From Brevibacterium pigmentatum (GTDB lineage Bacteria; Actinomycetota; Actinomycetes; Actinomycetales; Brevibacteriaceae): 64,000 nucleotides of DNA. How positions within the stretch are numbered: the first letter of the stretch is position 1; each line of letters starts with the position of its first letter. Both the position numbers and the translations under genes were made by a program. The stretch covers positions 2,790,001 through 2,854,000 of the forward strand of contig NZ_CP050153.1 of the NCBI RefSeq assembly GCF_011617465.1, written 5' to 3'. Below, piece by piece: positions 1 through 8,514 of the stretch. A model generated the notes under the pieces. That model searched no databases and was not told where the DNA came from. It saw only the letters and a program-made list of their open reading frames with translations.

Positions 1-2
1 AG

Positions 3-302
3 GTCCGCGACCTCTCCGCCGGGTACGAAGGTCTGCCGCCGACCGACGGGATTCTGCTGCTCTCCGAGTCGAACTCGCGGGTCATCGTGCGTCCTTCGGG
101 CACCGAGCCGAAGCTCAAGTGCTATCTCGAAGTCGTCGCCGATCCCTCGGAACTCCAGGCTGCGGCCGATGCCGATGCCCGTGCGGCCGCCAGCGCAGGA
201 GTGCGACTGTCGGCCACCTCGGCGAGTGCATCCCTCAAACCGGCCCTGACGGAGCGCTTGAACTCGATCAGCACCGAGCTGAAAACCTTCTTCGCCCTCT
301 AA
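3..302 (+). CDS. Phosphosugar mutase (phosphomannomutase/phosphopentomutase-like), C-terminal end
   Basis: This is the last ~99 residues of an alpha-D-phosphohexomutase family enzyme. The start lies outside the window. The domain IV phosphate-binding motif RPSGTEPK is intact at about residues 29-36 of the visible part and is followed by the usual LKCYLE strand. The family moves phosphate between C1 and C6 (or C5) of sugars. It lies convergent to a deoC/deoA/cdd nucleoside operon, so a role in isomerising pentose 1-phosphates is plausible, but the specificity is not visible in this fragment. Its stop codon lies inside a long palindrome shared with the end of deoC. Confidence 0.85.
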   Translation, partial: VRDLSAGYEGLPPTDGILLLSESNSRVIVRPSGTEPKLKCYLEVVADPSELQAAADADARAAASAGVRLSATSASASLKPALTERLNSISTELKTFFAL

Positions 303-372
303 TTACTACGTGACGGCGGCCCAGCAACCTCGCGCGAGGTTGCTGGGCCGCCGTCAGGTAGTAATTAGAGGG
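295..372. terminator. 78-bp near-perfect palindrome, bidirectional terminator between convergent genes
   Basis: Arms 295-333 and 334-372 are reverse complements with a single mismatched pair and no loop. The palindrome includes the last codons and stop codons of both the mutase gene and deoC, so both genes end with the same mirrored sequence. Such a hairpin would end transcription from either side. There is no long T tract. Confidence 0.75.
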
Positions 373-1012
373 ATTCTAGGATCGAACGGCTGCCGGAGAG
401 GCCCAAGCGGCTGGCGCCGACGGCGATCATCTCTTCGGCGGCCTCGGCGGTGCGGATTCCGCCGGAGGCCTTGACGCCGAGGCGATCGCCCACGGTCTCG
501 CGCATGAGCGACACGGCATGCGCGCTGGCACCGCCGGCCGGATGGAAACCGGTCGAGGTCTTGACGAACCCGGCACCGGCGGCCTCGGAGCGACGGCAGG
601 CCTCGACGATCTGCTCATCGGTCAGCGCCGCCGATTCGATGATCACCTTGACGACGGCATCCCCGCTGGCCTCGACGACACCGCGGATATCGGCCTCGAG
701 CCCGTCGAAGTCCCCGGCAACGGCCTGACCGATGTTGATGACCATGTCGACCTCGGCGGCACCGTCGGCGACGGCCTGCTTCGCCTCGGCTGCCTTGATC
801 TCCGGCTTCACCTGACCGGAGGGGAATCCGACGACGGTGGCCACGACGAGTTCACCCGGGTCGGTGACCGGCAGCATCGACGGTGACACGCAGATCGCGA
901 GCACGCCCAGCTCCTTCGCCTCCGCCACGAGGGCATCGACGTCGGCGGGGGTCGCTTCGGGCTTGAGCAGGGTGTGGTCGATGATGTTCGCAACATCGGT
1001 GCGGCTGGTCAT
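365..1012 (-). CDS. deoC: Deoxyribose-phosphate aldolase
   Basis: The enzyme splits 2-deoxyribose 5-phosphate into glyceraldehyde 3-phosphate and acetaldehyde, the last step of deoxynucleoside breakdown, in the cytoplasm. The protein is 215 aa, a normal length for bacterial DeoC. The Schiff-base lysine lies in VKTSTGF (K151). The second lysine is in VKASGGIR (K181), and the proton-relay Asp is in EVDMVINIG (about D89). The ATG at 1012 is chosen because GGAGGA sits just upstream; an upstream extension to 1111 would add residues with no family match. deoA lies about 50 bp upstream in the same direction, so this is the last gene of the nucleoside operon. Confidence 0.95.
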   Translation of the reverse strand: MTSRTDVANIIDHTLLKPEATPADVDALVAEAKELGVLAICVSPSMLPVTDPGELVVATVVGFPSGQVKPEIKAAEAKQAVADGAAEVDMVINIGQAVAGDFDGLEADIRGVVEASGDAVVKVIIESAALTDEQIVEACRRSEAAGAGFVKTSTGFHPAGGASAHAVSLMRETVGDRLGVKASGGIRTAEAAEEMIAVGASRLGLSGSRSILESL

Positions 1013-1064
1013 GGGTTCCTCCAAGATGGTTGGTGCGGCTTCTTCAGGATAGCGAGATGCGAAC

Positions 1065-2354
1065 TCAGGTGATCGTCTCGAAGACGATCGACTCGGGCAC
1101 CGAGGCGGCATCCCCGCCGATCTCGACTGCGGAGTCCAATGCCTCGATCGCCCGTTCGAAACGCTCCGGGGTCGCCGTGTGCAGGGTCATGAGCGGCTGA
1201 CCGGCCGTGACTGTGTCCCCGGGTTTGGCGTGCAGTTCGATGCCGGCGACGTCCTGGACCGGATCTTCCTTCCGTGCCCGTCCGGCGCCCAACCTCCACG
1301 AGGCGACTCCCACCGAGAGCGCATCGAGCCCGGTGAGCACCCCGGATTCGGTCGCGGTAACGACTTCGGTGTGCTCGGCCACGGGCAGAGCGGAATCGGG
1401 GTCACCGTGCTGGGCACGGATCATCTGCTTCCACTTGTCCATGGCCCGACCGTCGGTCAGTGCCGCGCGGACGTCGACATCGGTCTTGCCGGCCAGGCGC
1501 AGCATCTCCTCGGCCAGGGCGACGGTGAGCTCGACGACGTCGGCGGGTCCGCCGCCGGCCAGGACCTCGACGGACTCACGAACCTCGAGGGCATTGCCGA
1601 CGGTCAGGCCCAAGGGCGTGGACATATCGGTCAGCAGCGCCGAGGTCTTCACCCCGGCGGCCTTGCCGAGCTCGACCATCGTCTGGGCTAGCGTGCGGGC
1701 CTTTGCCAGGTCCTTCATGAACGCACCGGATCCGACCTTGACGTCGAGGACGAGCCCGGAGGTGCCCTCGGCGATCTTCTTCGACATGATCGACGAGGCG
1801 ATGAGCGGAATGCAGTCGACCGTCGAGGTGATGTCGCGCAGAGCGTAGAGCTTCTTGTCCGCCGGAGCCAGACCGGTTCCCGCCGCACAGATGACGGCCC
1901 CGACGTCCTCGAGCTGATCGACGATCGCCTGATTGCTCAGGCCCGCCTGCCAGCCGGGAATCGATTCGAGTTTGTCCAACGTGCCGCCGGTGTGGCCGAG
2001 GCCGCGGCCAGAGAGCTGTGGGACGGCCACGTCGAAGACCGCGACGAGCGGGGCCAGGGGCAGCGTGATCTTGTCACCGACTCCCCCGGTCGAATGCTTG
2101 TCCGAGGTCGGCCGGGACAGGGACGAGAAGTCCATGCGCTCACCGGAATCGATCATCGCCTGCGTCCAGTGCGCGATCTCCTCCGGCTCCATGTCGTTGA
2201 TGAAGATCGCCATGGCCAGGGCAGCCATCTGCTCTTCGGCGACGGCGCCGCGGGTGTAGGCGTCGATCACCCAGTCGATCTGCTCCTTGCTCAGGGCACG
2301 GCCATCACGCTTGGCGGCGATGACGTCGACGGTGTCGAATGCTTCTACGCTCAC
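1065..2354 (-). CDS. deoA: Thymidine phosphorylase
   Basis: The enzyme phosphorolyses thymidine and deoxyuridine to the base and 2-deoxyribose 1-phosphate. At 429 aa it is the standard length. The signature [10 protein letters not shown] binds phosphate at residues 86-95, within the TP/AnPRT fold: an N-terminal helical domain, a central glycosyltransferase domain with long glycine-rich stretches, and a C-terminal pyrimidine-phosphorylase domain ending in [10 protein letters not shown]. The start is a GTG at 2354 preceded by AAGGA; the open frame continues upstream but only as an antisense reading of cdd. It lies between cdd (25 bp upstream) and deoC, so the three form one salvage operon. Confidence 0.95.
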   Translation of the reverse strand: MSVEAFDTVDVIAAKRDGRALSKEQIDWVIDAYTRGAVAEEQMAALAMAIFINDMEPEEIAHWTQAMIDSGERMDFSSLSRPTSDKHSTGGVGDKITLPLAPLVAVFDVAVPQLSGRGLGHTGGTLDKLESIPGWQAGLSNQAIVDQLEDVGAVICAAGTGLAPADKKLYALRDITSTVDCIPLIASSIMSKKIAEGTSGLVLDVKVGSGAFMKDLAKARTLAQTMVELGKAAGVKTSALLTDMSTPLGLTVGNALEVRESVEVLAGGGPADVVELTVALAEEMLRLAGKTDVDVRAALTDGRAMDKWKQMIRAQHGDPDSALPVAEHTEVVTATESGVLTGLDALSVGVASWRLGAGRARKEDPVQDVAGIELHAKPGDTVTAGQPLMTLHTATPERFERAIEALDSAVEIGGDAASVPESIVFETIT

Positions 2355-2379
2355 GGTCTCAATCCTTCGTTGTCGTCGA

Positions 2380-2886
2380 TCAGTGCTTGGCCTCATGGCC
2401 GCTGGGCGTCCCGGCCAGGTGGTCGGGTCCGAAAGCCTCGGGCAGGACCACGGACATCGGGGCGCGTCCGCTGGGCATGTTGAGGACGAGGTCACTGCCG
2501 CCGTGCTCGAACAGCAGCTGCCGGCACCGCCCGCAGGGAACGAGGGTGTTGCCCTCCCCGTCCACACAGTCGAAGGCGACGAGGCGGCCCCCGCCGGTCA
2601 TGAACAGCTCGGAGAGGAGCGAGCATTCCGCACACAGGGTCACACCGAATGAGGCGTTCTCGATATTGCATCCGCCGACGATGCGGCCGTCGTCGACGAG
2701 GCCGGCCGCCCCTACCGGGTAGTTCGAGTACGGCACATAGGCCTTCGTCATCGCCCGCTTCGCTTCGGCACGCAGCAGCTCCCAGGTGCCTTCGCTGAGA
2801 TCCTCGGGGCAGACGGGGGTGGGTTCCTCGCTCCAGACCGGGTCGGTTGACTCGGGTGCGGAAGCGCGGGGTTCGGGGACAGTCAT
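2380..2886 (-). CDS. cdd: Cytidine deaminase
   Basis: The enzyme deaminates cytidine and deoxycytidine to uridine and deoxyuridine, feeding DeoA. The protein has 168 aa. The zinc site is complete: C85-A-E87 (the CAE variant with catalytic Glu) and P117-C-x-x-C121. The substrate motif NIENASFG lies at about residues 74-81. About 35 N-terminal residues rich in Pro, Glu and Ser precede the family core and look disordered. The ATG at 2886 follows a GAAGGAAG purine run. It is placed after the two permease genes and before deoA, consistent with import followed by catabolism. Confidence 0.95.
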   Translation of the reverse strand: MTVPEPRASAPESTDPVWSEEPTPVCPEDLSEGTWELLRAEAKRAMTKAYVPYSNYPVGAAGLVDDGRIVGGCNIENASFGVTLCAECSLLSELFMTGGGRLVAFDCVDGEGNTLVPCGRCRQLLFEHGGSDLVLNMPSGRAPMSVVLPEAFGPDHLAGTPSGHEAKH

Positions 2887-2960
2887 GGGGATACTTCTTC
2901 CTTCAGGTTGCGGCTGTGGGGTATTCGAGGGGTCGTGCTGATTCGTCGCCGAGGCGGGAC

Positions 2961-4244
2961 TCACTTCACGTAGGGCACACCTTCCGCGGCCGGCGGGCGG
3001 ACCCGACCGACGAAGCCGGCGACGGCGAAGACGGTGACGATGTAGGGCAGCATGAGCAGCAGCTCGTTGGCCACCGGGGTGCCGATGGACTGCAGAGTGT
3101 TGCCGAGGCTCTTGGAGAAGCCGAACAGCAGCGCCGCGAACAGCGCACCCTTCGGGTTCCATTTGCCCAGGATCATCGCGGCCAGGGCGATGTAGCCCTG
3201 TCCTGCTGACATCTCCTTGCCGAACGCCAGTCCGGAGCCGACGGTGAAGAAGGCTCCTCCCAGGCCAGCGATGGCGCCGGCGAGCAGAGTGTTGCGCACG
3301 CGGGTGAAGTTGACCTTGATGCCGACGGTGTCCGCGGCCTTCGGGTGCTCGCCGACCGCACGCATCCGCAGTCCCCACTTCGAGCGGAAGACGAAGATCT
3401 GCAGGGCGATGACGACGACGTACATGATGTAGACGAGGATGTTCTGGTCGAACAGCACTCGTCCGAGCACCGGAATGTCCGCGAGCAGCGGGATCGGCAG
3501 ATTCGGCAGCTTCTGGCGGGAGTTCCACAGTTCCGGATCCTGGGTGAGGACCGTCGAGTAGAGGAAGCTCGTGACGCCGACGACGAGGACGTTGAGGACG
3601 ACGCCGATGATGATCTGGTTGACCCAGTACTTCACCGCGAAGAAGGTGAGCACCACGGCGACCAGGGCACCGGCGATGGGAGCGGCGAGCAGACCCGCGT
3701 ACGGGTTCTTCACAACGGAGGCGACGACCGCTGCGAGGAACGCACCGGCCAGCAGCTGGCCTTCGATGGCGATGTTGATGATGCCCGAACGCTCTCCGAC
3801 AAGGCCGCACATGGCGCCGAAGATCAGCGGCACGGACAGCGCCAGGGCACCGGCGAGCAGCGTGGTCAGCGGGATGACTCCACCGGATCCGCCGCCGGCC
3901 CACGCGAGGAAGGACAGGACGAAGATCACGCCGAAGAGCATCGGGAACCAGGAGCCGAGGTCGATGCGCTTGACCGACACATAGATCGACACGGCGGCCA
4001 TGATGACGAGGATGATGCCCAGCGTCAGACCTGCCGCGGTCGAGGACACGGCGAAGTCGGGGATGGCGAAGAAGTCTCCGCCGGTGGCCACTCGGAAGGT
4101 CGTGTCACCGTCACGGCCGATGAGGCCGAAGAAGATGAGTGAGACGAGGGCGAGGATCGTATAGACGATCGGGAATTTCCATGCGATCGGCGCAAGCGCC
4201 TTGACCTGGGTCGAAGGTGTTCTATCCACGGTCTGAGCAGTCAT
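2961..4244 (-). CDS. Nucleoside ABC transporter permease (second subunit)
   Basis: This is an integral membrane subunit of the BMP/nucleoside ABC importer family (NupQ/YufQ type) with 427 aa and about ten hydrophobic segments. The characteristic MCGLVGERSGIINIAIEGQ-type motif, typical of the branched-chain/sugar permease superfamily BPD_transp_2, lies about one third in. The start ATG lies one base after the stop of the preceding permease, and its strong GGAGG ribosome site lies inside that gene's end, so the two are translationally linked. With its partner permease and the ATPase it would form the channel for nucleosides that cdd, deoA and deoC then degrade. Confidence 0.9.
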   Translation of the reverse strand: MTAQTVDRTPSTQVKALAPIAWKFPIVYTILALVSLIFFGLIGRDGDTTFRVATGGDFFAIPDFAVSSTAAGLTLGIILVIMAAVSIYVSVKRIDLGSWFPMLFGVIFVLSFLAWAGGGSGGVIPLTTLLAGALALSVPLIFGAMCGLVGERSGIINIAIEGQLLAGAFLAAVVASVVKNPYAGLLAAPIAGALVAVVLTFFAVKYWVNQIIIGVVLNVLVVGVTSFLYSTVLTQDPELWNSRQKLPNLPIPLLADIPVLGRVLFDQNILVYIMYVVVIALQIFVFRSKWGLRMRAVGEHPKAADTVGIKVNFTRVRNTLLAGAIAGLGGAFFTVGSGLAFGKEMSAGQGYIALAAMILGKWNPKGALFAALLFGFSKSLGNTLQSIGTPVANELLLMLPYIVTVFAVAGFVGRVRPPAAEGVPYVK

Positions 4245-4245
4245 C

Positions 4246-5478
4246 TCAGTCCTCCTTCCGCTTGAGCACCGGTGTGGGCAACCGGAAGATCGACCTCACC
4301 AGGGGCGGGGCCGCGATGAGCAGCACGATGACGGACTGGACGACAAGGACGATGTCGATCGGCGTTCCCGTTTGGGACTGCATGAGGTAGCCGCCGGCTT
4401 TGAACGCGCCGAAGAGCAGACCGGCGAGGAATGTGCCCAGCGGCTTCGACCGTCCCAGCAGGGCGACGGTGATCGCGTCGAAGCCGATCGATCCGCTGAT
4501 GCCGCCGGTGAGTTTGAATTCGGTGCCGAGCACTTGGGCGGCGCCGCCGAGTCCGGCCAGGGCACCGGCGACGATCATGACGAGGATCGTCACCTTCGAC
4601 ACGGAGATGCCTGCGGTCCGGGCCGCGTGCGGGTTCGCGCCGACGGCCTTGAACTCGAAGCCGACGGTCGAGCGCTCGAGCAGCCACCACACGAAGATCG
4701 TGGCGAGGATGGCGATGATGAAGCCGAAATGCAGGCGGAACGGCGGGGGCAGGAGCAGGAACATCTGCGCGGAGTCATCGACGACGCGTGACTGCGGGTT
4801 CGCCGACGTCGTGTGCGTGAACCAGTTCTCCTTGAGCAGGTAGCCCAGCGCATACCCGGCGATCGAGTTGAGCATGATCGTCACGATCACCTCGTTGGCG
4901 CCGGTGCGCGCCTTGAGGACACCGGCGATTCCGGCCCAGATCGCACCGCCGATGATTCCGCCGATCGCGGCCACGAGCATGTGGACGACGGGAGGCAGCG
5001 GCAGCGCATAGCCGAGGAAACCGGCGATGGTCGCACCGAGGATGACCTGGCCCTGTCCGCCGATGTTGAACAGACCGCAGCGGAAGGCCAGAGCGATGCC
5101 GAGACCGGTGAGGATGAGCGGTGTGCCCGAGACCATCGACTCGGTCAGGGGGCGGATGGCACGTTCGGTCGTGCGGGCCTCCCAGTCGAAGACCGCGCCG
5201 CGGAACAGCGCCGAATAGGCGTTTCCGACGGTCTGGAAGAGAGCGGAGAAGAACTCGCCGGGGGCGGCGAAGAAGTTCTCGGCGGCCGCAACGACCTCGG
5301 CATTCGACACGGCGATGAGGACACCGCCGAGGAGGAGTGCGAGCACGATCGCCAACAGCGAGACCAGCCACGAACCCGACATGATCTGCTGCAGCAGCGT
5401 CTGTTCCTTGCCGTCCTCGGCCTCGGACTCCGGCGGCGGTGCCGCCGAGGGAGCCGCCGGTGAGATATCAGTCGTCAT
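4246..5478 (-). CDS. Nucleoside ABC transporter permease (first subunit)
   Basis: This is a 410-aa inner-membrane permease of the BPD_transp_2 type (NupP/YufP-like). A charged N-terminal region of about 35 residues precedes the first membrane helix (about residues 36-57). The core motif LAFRCGLFNIGGQGQ, the family signature, lies at about residues 128-142. Its start overlaps the ATPase stop by four bases (ATGA), and its stop is one base before the next permease's start. These spacings support a tightly coupled operon. The substrate (nucleosides) is inferred from the neighbouring salvage enzymes. Confidence 0.9.
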   Translation of the reverse strand: MTTDISPAAPSAAPPPESEAEDGKEQTLLQQIMSGSWLVSLLAIVLALLLGGVLIAVSNAEVVAAAENFFAAPGEFFSALFQTVGNAYSALFRGAVFDWEARTTERAIRPLTESMVSGTPLILTGLGIALAFRCGLFNIGGQGQVILGATIAGFLGYALPLPPVVHMLVAAIGGIIGGAIWAGIAGVLKARTGANEVIVTIMLNSIAGYALGYLLKENWFTHTTSANPQSRVVDDSAQMFLLLPPPFRLHFGFIIAILATIFVWWLLERSTVGFEFKAVGANPHAARTAGISVSKVTILVMIVAGALAGLGGAAQVLGTEFKLTGGISGSIGFDAITVALLGRSKPLGTFLAGLLFGAFKAGGYLMQSQTGTPIDIVLVVQSVIVLLIAAPPLVRSIFRLPTPVLKRKED

Positions 5479-7034
5479 TTGGTCTCCTCCGCCGAGGTGG
5501 TGGCTGAGTCGTCGTCCGTTGCTTCGAGGGCTTCGTCGGCGGGCACGCCGGCCATCATCAGGCCCAGTGCCTCACGGGAGGTCTCGGGTCCGACGATGCC
5601 GACGACGCGTCCGGCGTACATCACGGCGATGCGATCGGCGAGTCCGTAGACCTCGTCGAGTTCGGTCGAGACGATGATGCAGGGCGTGCCGGCATCGCGT
5701 TCGGCGATGACGCGCTTGTGCACGAATTCGATCGATCCGACGTCGAGGCCGCGGGTGGGCTGGCTGGCGATGAACAGTCGCAGATCGCGCCCGAGCTCAC
5801 GGGAGAGCACCACCTTCTGCTGGTTTCCGCCGGAGAGCGTCGAGATCGGATCGGAGACGCTGCCGAGTCGGATGTCGAATTCCTCGACCTTCTTCTTCGC
5901 CTCTTCGTTGATGACCTTCGACCGCATATTCAGGCCCTTGGCATAGGGCTCACGGTCGTAGACGTCGAGGATCATGTTCTCGTGGATCGCGAATTCCGCG
6001 ATGATGCCGTCGGTCGAACGGTCTTCGGGAACGAAGCCGATGCCGGCACCGAGGCGGTCCTTGACCGAGCTGCCGACGAGCTTCTTCCCGTCGAGAGTGA
6101 TCGTGCCCAGACGCGGTTCGGTGAGTCCGATGATCGTCTCGGCCAGTTCCGTCTGTCCGTTGCCCTGGACACCGGCGACGGCGAGAATCTCACCACGCCG
6201 GACGTCGAAGGACACATCATCGACGACGACGTTCTCGGCCTTGTCGACGACGGTGAGTCCCCGGACCTGGAAAGTCGCATCGCCCGGATCGGCGGCTTCC
6301 TTCTCGGTCGTCAGCGACACGGCGCGGCCGACCATCTGGCTGGCCAGTTCGGCCTCGGTCGACTCGGGCGAGGCCTCGCCGACGATCTTGCCGCGGCGGA
6401 TGACCGTGATCGCGTCGGCGATCGCGCGGACCTCACGGAGTTTGTGGGTGATGAACACGATCGATGTGCCCTGCTCCTTGAGCTGGCGCATGATCGAGAT
6501 GAGTTCGTCGGTCTCCTGCGGAGTCAGCACGGCCGTCGGCTCGTCGAGGATGAGGATCTTGGCATCCCGGGACAGAGCCTTGATGATCTCCACACGCTGC
6601 TGTGCGCCGACCGGCAGATCCTCGATGAGGGCGTCGGGATCGATATTGAAGTTGAAGCGCGAGGAGATCTCCTTGACCTTCTTCCGCGCCTCGTTGATGT
6701 CGAGGAGCCCGAGGCTCTTCGTCGGTTCGTAGCCCAGCGCCACGGACTCGGCGACGGTGAATACGGGCACGAGCATGAAATGCTGGTGGACCATGCCGAT
6801 TCCCGCGGCCACGGCATCGCCGGGGCCGGAGAACTTCACCGGCTTGTCGTCGATGAGGATCTCTCCCCCATCGGCGTCGTAGAGTCCGTAGAGGACATTC
6901 ATCATGGTGGATTTGCCGGCGCCGTTCTCACCCAGCAGAGCGTGGATCTCGCCCGGCTCGATGGTGAGATCGATGTGGTCGTTCGCCACGAACGATCCGA
7001 ACACCTTGGTCATCCCGCGAAGCTCGAGTTTCAC
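5475..7034 (-). CDS. Nucleoside ABC transporter ATP-binding protein (two nucleotide-binding domains)
   Basis: This 519-aa fused ATPase has two ABC domains, as in sugar and nucleoside importers of the RbsA/NupO type. Domain 1 has Walker A GENGAGKST (35-43), an LPVGAQQRVEI-type signature, and Walker B LILDEPTAVL. Domain 2 keeps a degenerate Walker A (VQGNGQTEL) and the signature LSGGNQQKVVL, which is normal for this class. The Walker B region of domain 2 reads LFIASQPTRGLD, with Ser-Gln in place of Asp-Glu, also usual for the second domain. It is the first gene after the receptor lipoprotein and is separated from it by a hairpin. Confidence 0.93.
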   Translation of the reverse strand: MKLELRGMTKVFGSFVANDHIDLTIEPGEIHALLGENGAGKSTMMNVLYGLYDADGGEILIDDKPVKFSGPGDAVAAGIGMVHQHFMLVPVFTVAESVALGYEPTKSLGLLDINEARKKVKEISSRFNFNIDPDALIEDLPVGAQQRVEIIKALSRDAKILILDEPTAVLTPQETDELISIMRQLKEQGTSIVFITHKLREVRAIADAITVIRRGKIVGEASPESTEAELASQMVGRAVSLTTEKEAADPGDATFQVRGLTVVDKAENVVVDDVSFDVRRGEILAVAGVQGNGQTELAETIIGLTEPRLGTITLDGKKLVGSSVKDRLGAGIGFVPEDRSTDGIIAEFAIHENMILDVYDREPYAKGLNMRSKVINEEAKKKVEEFDIRLGSVSDPISTLSGGNQQKVVLSRELGRDLRLFIASQPTRGLDVGSIEFVHKRVIAERDAGTPCIIVSTELDEVYGLADRIAVMYAGRVVGIVGPETSREALGLMMAGVPADEALEATDDDSATTSAEETK

Positions 7035-7061
7035 TGCTTCCGGTTCTCCTCACAAACTTGA

Positions 7062-7097
7062 AAACTGCAGGGCCGACAATGTCGGGCCCTGCAGTTT
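7062..7097 (-). terminator. Intra-operon hairpin between receptor and ATPase genes
   Basis: The sequence AAACTGCAGGGCC (about 7062-7074) pairs with GGCCCTGCAGTTT (about 7085-7097), with a small internal stem and loop, in the 74-bp gap between the receptor gene and the ATPase gene. It is likely a partial terminator or RNA-stabilising hairpin that lets the receptor be made in excess over the membrane subunits, a common arrangement in ABC import operons. Confidence 0.7.
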
Positions 7098-7108
7098 AAC
7101 CGACGAGC

Positions 7109-8176
7109 TTACTTCGGTGTGCTCTCCGACTCGACGACGAGGCTGCCGTCGATGATCTGCTTCTTGAGCTCTTCGACTTCCTTCTTCACGTCTTCGGGAA
7201 CTTCCTTGTCGAGGTCGTGGTAGGGAGCGATGCCCACGCCTTCGTTCTCGAGGGTGCCGACGTAGGGTTCGTTGGTGAACTTGTCCTCCGTGCCTTCCTT
7301 GACGGTGTCCTCGACCGCGTTGGCGATCTGCTTGACCACCGACGTGAGCATGATGTCGCCGTATTCGGTCGACTCGTAGCCGTCGGAGTCGACCCACACG
7401 AGCTTGACGTCGCCGGCTTCCTTCGCAGCAGCGGCGGCGCCGAGGCCGACGGGTCCGGCGACCGGCATGATGACGTCGGCGCCCTGGGAGATCATCTGCT
7501 TGGTCAGTTCCTGACCCTGTCCCTGGTTCTCGAAGTCACCAGAGAACGATCCGTCCTGCTTCTCCTTGTTCCAGCCGAGCAGCTTGACGTCCTTCTTCTT
7601 GTCTTCGTTGAACTTCTTCACACCATCGGAGAAGCCGTCCATGAAGATCGTCACCGACGGAATCTGGACGCCGCCGAAGGTGCCGACCTTGCCGGACTTC
7701 GAGGTCGCGGCCGCAACATAGCCGGCGAGGTAGGCGGCCTCTGCGGTGTTGAAGACGACGGGCTTCGCATTCTCGATCGTCACCGGCTTGCCGTCTGCGT
7801 CGGAGAAGCCCGAGTCGATGAGGGCGAAGTTGAGGTCCGGGTTCGCCTCGGCGGCTTCCTGGATCGTGTCCTCGAGGAGGAACCCGACGCCGAAGGTGAG
7901 GTTGCAGCCCTGCTGGACCATGTTGTCGACGTTCGGCCCGAAGTCGGCGTCGCCCTGGGACTCGGCGAGGCTCTCCTCGATGCCGAGGTTCTTCTTCGCG
8001 TTGTCCAGGCCCTCGCGGCTCGACTGGTTAAAGGACTGGTCGTCCCAACCGCCGGAGTCGGAGACCATGCAGGCGAGGTAGTCCGAGCCGGATTCGCCGC
8101 CTTCGCCGGAACCGCAAGCGGAGAGGACGAGGGCGGAGGCGGCGATCATCGACACCGCGGAAGCGAGCTTCTTCAC
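7109..8176 (-). CDS. BMP-family nucleoside-binding lipoprotein
   Basis: This is the extracellular receptor of the importer, 355 aa. The start GTG at 8176 gives a short lysine-rich n-region, a hydrophobic stretch and the lipobox LSAC with the lipidated Cys at residue 21. It is followed by a GSGEGGESGS linker and the Bmp/PnrA domain (YLACMVSDSGGWDDQSFNQ, then a periplasmic-binding fold). PnrA-like proteins bind purine nucleosides, which fits the operon. Starting upstream at 8206 would add ten residues before the signal peptide and is less likely. The hairpin that follows and the long upstream spacer mark it as the first gene of its operon. Confidence 0.9.
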   Translation of the reverse strand: MKKLASAVSMIAASALVLSACGSGEGGESGSDYLACMVSDSGGWDDQSFNQSSREGLDNAKKNLGIEESLAESQGDADFGPNVDNMVQQGCNLTFGVGFLLEDTIQEAAEANPDLNFALIDSGFSDADGKPVTIENAKPVVFNTAEAAYLAGYVAAATSKSGKVGTFGGVQIPSVTIFMDGFSDGVKKFNEDKKKDVKLLGWNKEKQDGSFSGDFENQGQGQELTKQMISQGADVIMPVAGPVGLGAAAAAKEAGDVKLVWVDSDGYESTEYGDIMLTSVVKQIANAVEDTVKEGTEDKFTNEPYVGTLENEGVGIAPYHDLDKEVPEDVKKEVEELKKQIIDGSLVVESESTPK

Positions 8177-8514
8177 GTTTTCTCTTTTCTGATACAGACA
8201 GCGCACACGGATGAGGGCCCTGTCTGCCCTTACCGAAAATGTGAAACCACTGGACGAACTGTCATATTTTGATGAGTTTCGGTCAGTCTAATGCACTGAA
8301 CTCGTTTCAGCGGCTCCGATAACACTTCAATCACGCACACCGATATGAAAAAGAAATACTCCGTCATCCGCGACCATTCTCGGTCCAAAATGCGAACGCG
8401 AAAGCCCTCGACTTTGAGACAGTCAGCCGACGCGTGTAGTGAGTCGACCGACATGTCGGCAGGCGCCCGGCAGGCACAGGAGTCCGCCCGTCGTGAACTA
8501 GGCTAGAGAGTCCT
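8177..8514. other. Divergent intergenic region upstream of nucleoside operon and ABC-F gene
   Basis: This 338-bp spacer between divergent genes holds no convincing gene. The stretch from about 8230 to 8400 is clearly richer in A and T than the flanks and must carry the promoter of the minus-strand nucleoside operon, though no single -35/-10 pair stands out. On the plus strand a TAGGCT box at 8499-8504 lies about ten bases before the ABC-F start and is a candidate -10. Confidence 0.6.

Noticed and set aside
5718..7061. A long plus-strand frame opposite the transporter ATPase
   Set aside because: Antisense shadow of a two-domain ABC protein.
8230..8454. A 74-codon minus-strand frame in the spacer before the nucleoside operon
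   Set aside because: No ribosome site, no domain, and it covers the probable promoter.
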